In this document: in pieces, positions 14,720 to 16,103 of the stretch
Layout of the letters: every line of letters starts with the position of its first letter
Numbering within the stretch: the first letter of the stretch is position 1
DNA from: an uncultured Coprococcus sp.
GTDB lineage: Bacteria > Bacillota > Clostridia > Lachnospirales > Lachnospiraceae
DNA length: 16,103 bases
Reading direction: 5' to 3'
Assembly: GCA_900557435.1 (NCBI GenBank)
Contig: USSH01000026.1
Coordinates: 1 to 16,103, forward strand
Translations under genes and position numbers: made by a program
Notes under the pieces: generated by a model
The model's database searches: none
What the model was told of the DNA's origin: nothing
The model's input: only the letters and a program-made list of their open reading frames with translations

Positions 14720-15775
14720 CTAGTCAAAAACTCTCTTAAGCACCTCGTCCTCATACAGCACCTTCTTGGCAAGCTCTCTGTATTTCTCCTCGTGAAGATA
14801 TGTGTGTCTGTGCGGCTTGATCTGCGGTGCCATGTCTATTGCCTTCACAAAGTCCTCCCTCTTCAGATCAAGTGTGGCCACATAATTCCAGAATCCTGTC
14901 TTCTCAAATATCGCATTTACCCTGACATATCTGTGATCCTGAACAACCGCCATTATATAGGTAGCTATTCCTACCTGGATTCCGTGAAGCTGAGGCTGCT
15001 CAAGCATCTTATCCAAGGCATGTGAGATCAAATGCTCACTTCCGGATGTAGGTGTGCTTCCGCCTGCTATCTCATTTGCAACACCACTCATGGCAAGTGA
15101 GTCGAGAAGCTCCTTCAGGAACAGATCATCCTTTATGGTCTCAAAAGGAGTCCTGACAAAGCTGTTCACCGCCTTCTTCGCGATCATCACAGCAAAATCA
15201 TTCATCTCCGAATATCCAAGTTCTGATTCAAAAAGCCAGTCATAGAGCGATGTTATCTTGGACACCATGTCGCCGATTCCTGAATAAAGGAATCTCTCCG
15301 GAGCTGATTTGATGATCTCCGTGTCCGCTATTATTCCGTATGCCATTCTGGCTGGCACTGATGTTCTTCTGCCATTTACCATAAGCGACGCGCTGGCGCT
15401 TGAAAATCCATCCGACGACGCCGATGTAGGAATGCTTACAAAAGGAAGCTTTCTCAGATATGCCGCGTACTTTGCCACATCGATAACCTTTCCGCCGCCG
15501 ATACCCACTATCACCTGCGCCTTCGCATCTATGTCAAATGCAAGTCTTATTATGTCCTCTATATTGGTAGAATCCAGCTCTCTATATTCCACGACAGTTA
15601 CATTCTCCCTTTTTAGAGAATCCATGACCTGCTGCCCAAACATATCAATGAGTCCGTTTCCGAAATATATAACTGCATTCTTCATACCCGAACCCGCTAT
15701 ATATTTTCCCAGATTATTCAAGGTTCCCTTTCCTATCTTTAGTATTGTAGGTATTGCTATATGACTTCCTGCCAT
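14720..15775 (-). CDS. egsA: sn-glycerol-1-phosphate dehydrogenase (AraM/EgsA-like, iron-containing ADH superfamily)
   Basis: 351-residue NAD(P)-dependent dehydrogenase. In the EgsA/AraM family the reaction reduces dihydroxyacetone phosphate to sn-glycerol-1-phosphate with a bound metal (Zn in archaea, Ni in Bacillus). The nucleotide-binding motif GIGGGKVIDVAKYAA is at 91-105. PTSASSDGFSSAS (116-128) matches the G1PDH-type substrate loop. Probable metal ligands are Asp169 (SGIGDM), His248 or His252 (GSEHLISHALD) and His264 (LHGIQVG). The length is normal for the family. AGGGAGG lies six bases before the ATG. The promoter at 15882-15910 gives a leader of about 100 bases. An alternative is another glycerol-dehydrogenase-like member of the superfamily. 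The rhomboid gene follows 134 bases later with no clear terminator between, so read-through is possible. Confidence 0.8.
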   Translation of the reverse strand: MAGSHIAIPTILKIGKGTLNNLGKYIAGSGMKNAVIYFGNGLIDMFGQQVMDSLKRENVTVVEYRELDSTNIEDIIRLAFDIDAKAQVIVGIGGGKVIDVAKYAAYLRKLPFVSIPTSASSDGFSSASASLMVNGRRTSVPARMAYGIIADTEIIKSAPERFLYSGIGDMVSKITSLYDWLFESELGYSEMNDFAVMIAKKAVNSFVRTPFETIKDDLFLKELLDSLAMSGVANEIAGGSTPTSGSEHLISHALDKMLEQPQLHGIQVGIATYIMAVVQDHRYVRVNAIFEKTGFWNYVATLDLKREDFVKAIDMAPQIKPHRHTYLHEEKYRELAKKVLYEDEVLKRVFD

Positions 15776-15881
15776 GATCTTCCTCCCTGTTCTACAATCT
15801 TCAGACCGGATTCTTGCAATCTGATCCCGATCTGTAACCTTTTTTCCTCCAACTTGAATAAATCAAATTCAAACATTACTT

Positions 15882-15910
15882 ATTATAATGTATATATTCT
15901 TTATTGTGAA
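15882..15910 (-). promoter_or_regulatory. Strong predicted promoter of the G1PDH-like gene
   Basis: On the minus strand, TTCACA (15910-15905, five of six consensus bases) and a perfect TATAAT (15887-15882) are separated by 17 bases. This is the best sigma-A-type promoter in the window. Confidence 0.75.
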
Positions 15911-16061
15911 CCGTTAACAAATTTACATACTAAATATATTTTATACAAATCTTTATCTTTACTTTAAAGTTCTTACACCATCTTCATATTTGTGCCGGAA
16001 AAACACAATTTCTACACATCTTTTCCAAAATTAGAACACATTTTTTCAGTATATTATTAAC

Positions 16062-16095
16062 TGTAAACAGCGAGAGCGTAAGCGAGTTGTTTACA
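16062..16095. repeat. Inverted repeat at window edge
   Basis: TGTAAACA (16062-16069) and TGTTTACA (16088-16095) are perfect complements around an 18-base loop, which contains GCGAG twice and a GC-GTAA-GC mini-hairpin. There is no T-run on either side, so it is not a standard terminator. It could be the end of a short interspersed palindromic repeat or a regulator site for an upstream gene. Confidence 0.5.
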
Positions 16096-16103
16096 ATCCC
16101 CTT

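Larger units (their letters stand above)
15776..16103 (-). other. Upstream region of the G1PDH-like gene: promoter, leader, inverted repeats
   Basis: 328 bases without an established gene. From the gene outwards it holds a leader of about 100 bases with a second GGAGG (15850-15846), a good promoter (15882-15910), a Rex-like imperfect palindrome over the -35 box (15904-15920), an AT-rich stretch, and an inverted repeat at the window edge (16062-16095). A 39-codon open frame runs through the leader (15876-15757) and is discussed as a finding. Whatever precedes it lies outside the window. Confidence 0.6.

Noticed and set aside
16062..16095. Edge palindrome as an intrinsic terminator
   Set aside because: No T-run follows on either strand and the stem is AT-rich with a large loop.
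1..16103. CRISPR array, tRNA or rRNA genes
   Set aside because: No regularly spaced repeats, no cloverleaf-like segments and no rRNA sequence were seen on either strand.

Overview
The window looks like chromosomal DNA from a low-to-mid GC Gram-positive anaerobe of class Clostridia, most likely Lachnospiraceae. This is inferred from the AGGAGG-type ribosome binding sites, the -10 boxes close to TATAAT, the codon choice, and gene families that are common together in that group (TraX-like membrane protein, DUF975/CmpB-type membrane protein, DUF5716-type JetA, group IIC intron). Every protein-coding gene I support lies on the minus strand, so transcription runs from high to low coordinates.

Read in the direction of transcription, the layout is as follows. 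(1) 16103-15776 is a long leader with an inverted repeat and a good promoter, followed by an sn-glycerol-1-phosphate dehydrogenase-like enzyme (15775-14720). (2) A rhomboid-family intramembrane protease follows (14585-13452). (3) A promoter with a palindrome and an upstream direct repeat drives a tightly packed three-gene operon (13236-6419). It encodes a kleisin-like, a MukE-like and a very large SMC-like protein, the composition of a Wadjet/MukBEF complex (JetA, JetB, JetC). No JetD-type Toprim nuclease gene is present on either side. (4) A 216-base gap holds two stem-loops with perfectly complementary loops, plus a run of ten G next to a GC palindrome. (5) Three membrane-protein genes follow: a DUF975+CmpB-type fusion (6202-4649), a TraX-family acetyltransferase-like protein (4550-3759), and a small two-pass membrane protein with a C-terminal zinc ribbon (3650-3039). 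They end in a near-perfect intrinsic terminator. (6) A complete group II intron with its reverse transcriptase/maturase (2990-1092) sits six bases past that terminator, the classic group IIC target. (7) A promoter overlapped by an inverted repeat leads into a calcium/sodium antiporter-type exchanger (948-19), which is visibly more AT-rich than the rest of the window.

The main biological interest is the JetABC-like operon. SMC-kleisin-MukE complexes either organise chromosomes (MukBEF/MksBEF) or, with JetD, cut small circular DNA (Wadjet). Here the ATPase engine is complete but the nuclease is not encoded beside it. The SMC-like subunit also carries Asp-Asn where most ABC-type ATPases have Asp-Glu in Walker B. 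Whether this is a nuclease-less condensin, a defence system with its effector elsewhere, or a distinct variant cannot be settled from this window. The second candidate for something undescribed is the predicted kissing-loop RNA just downstream of that operon.
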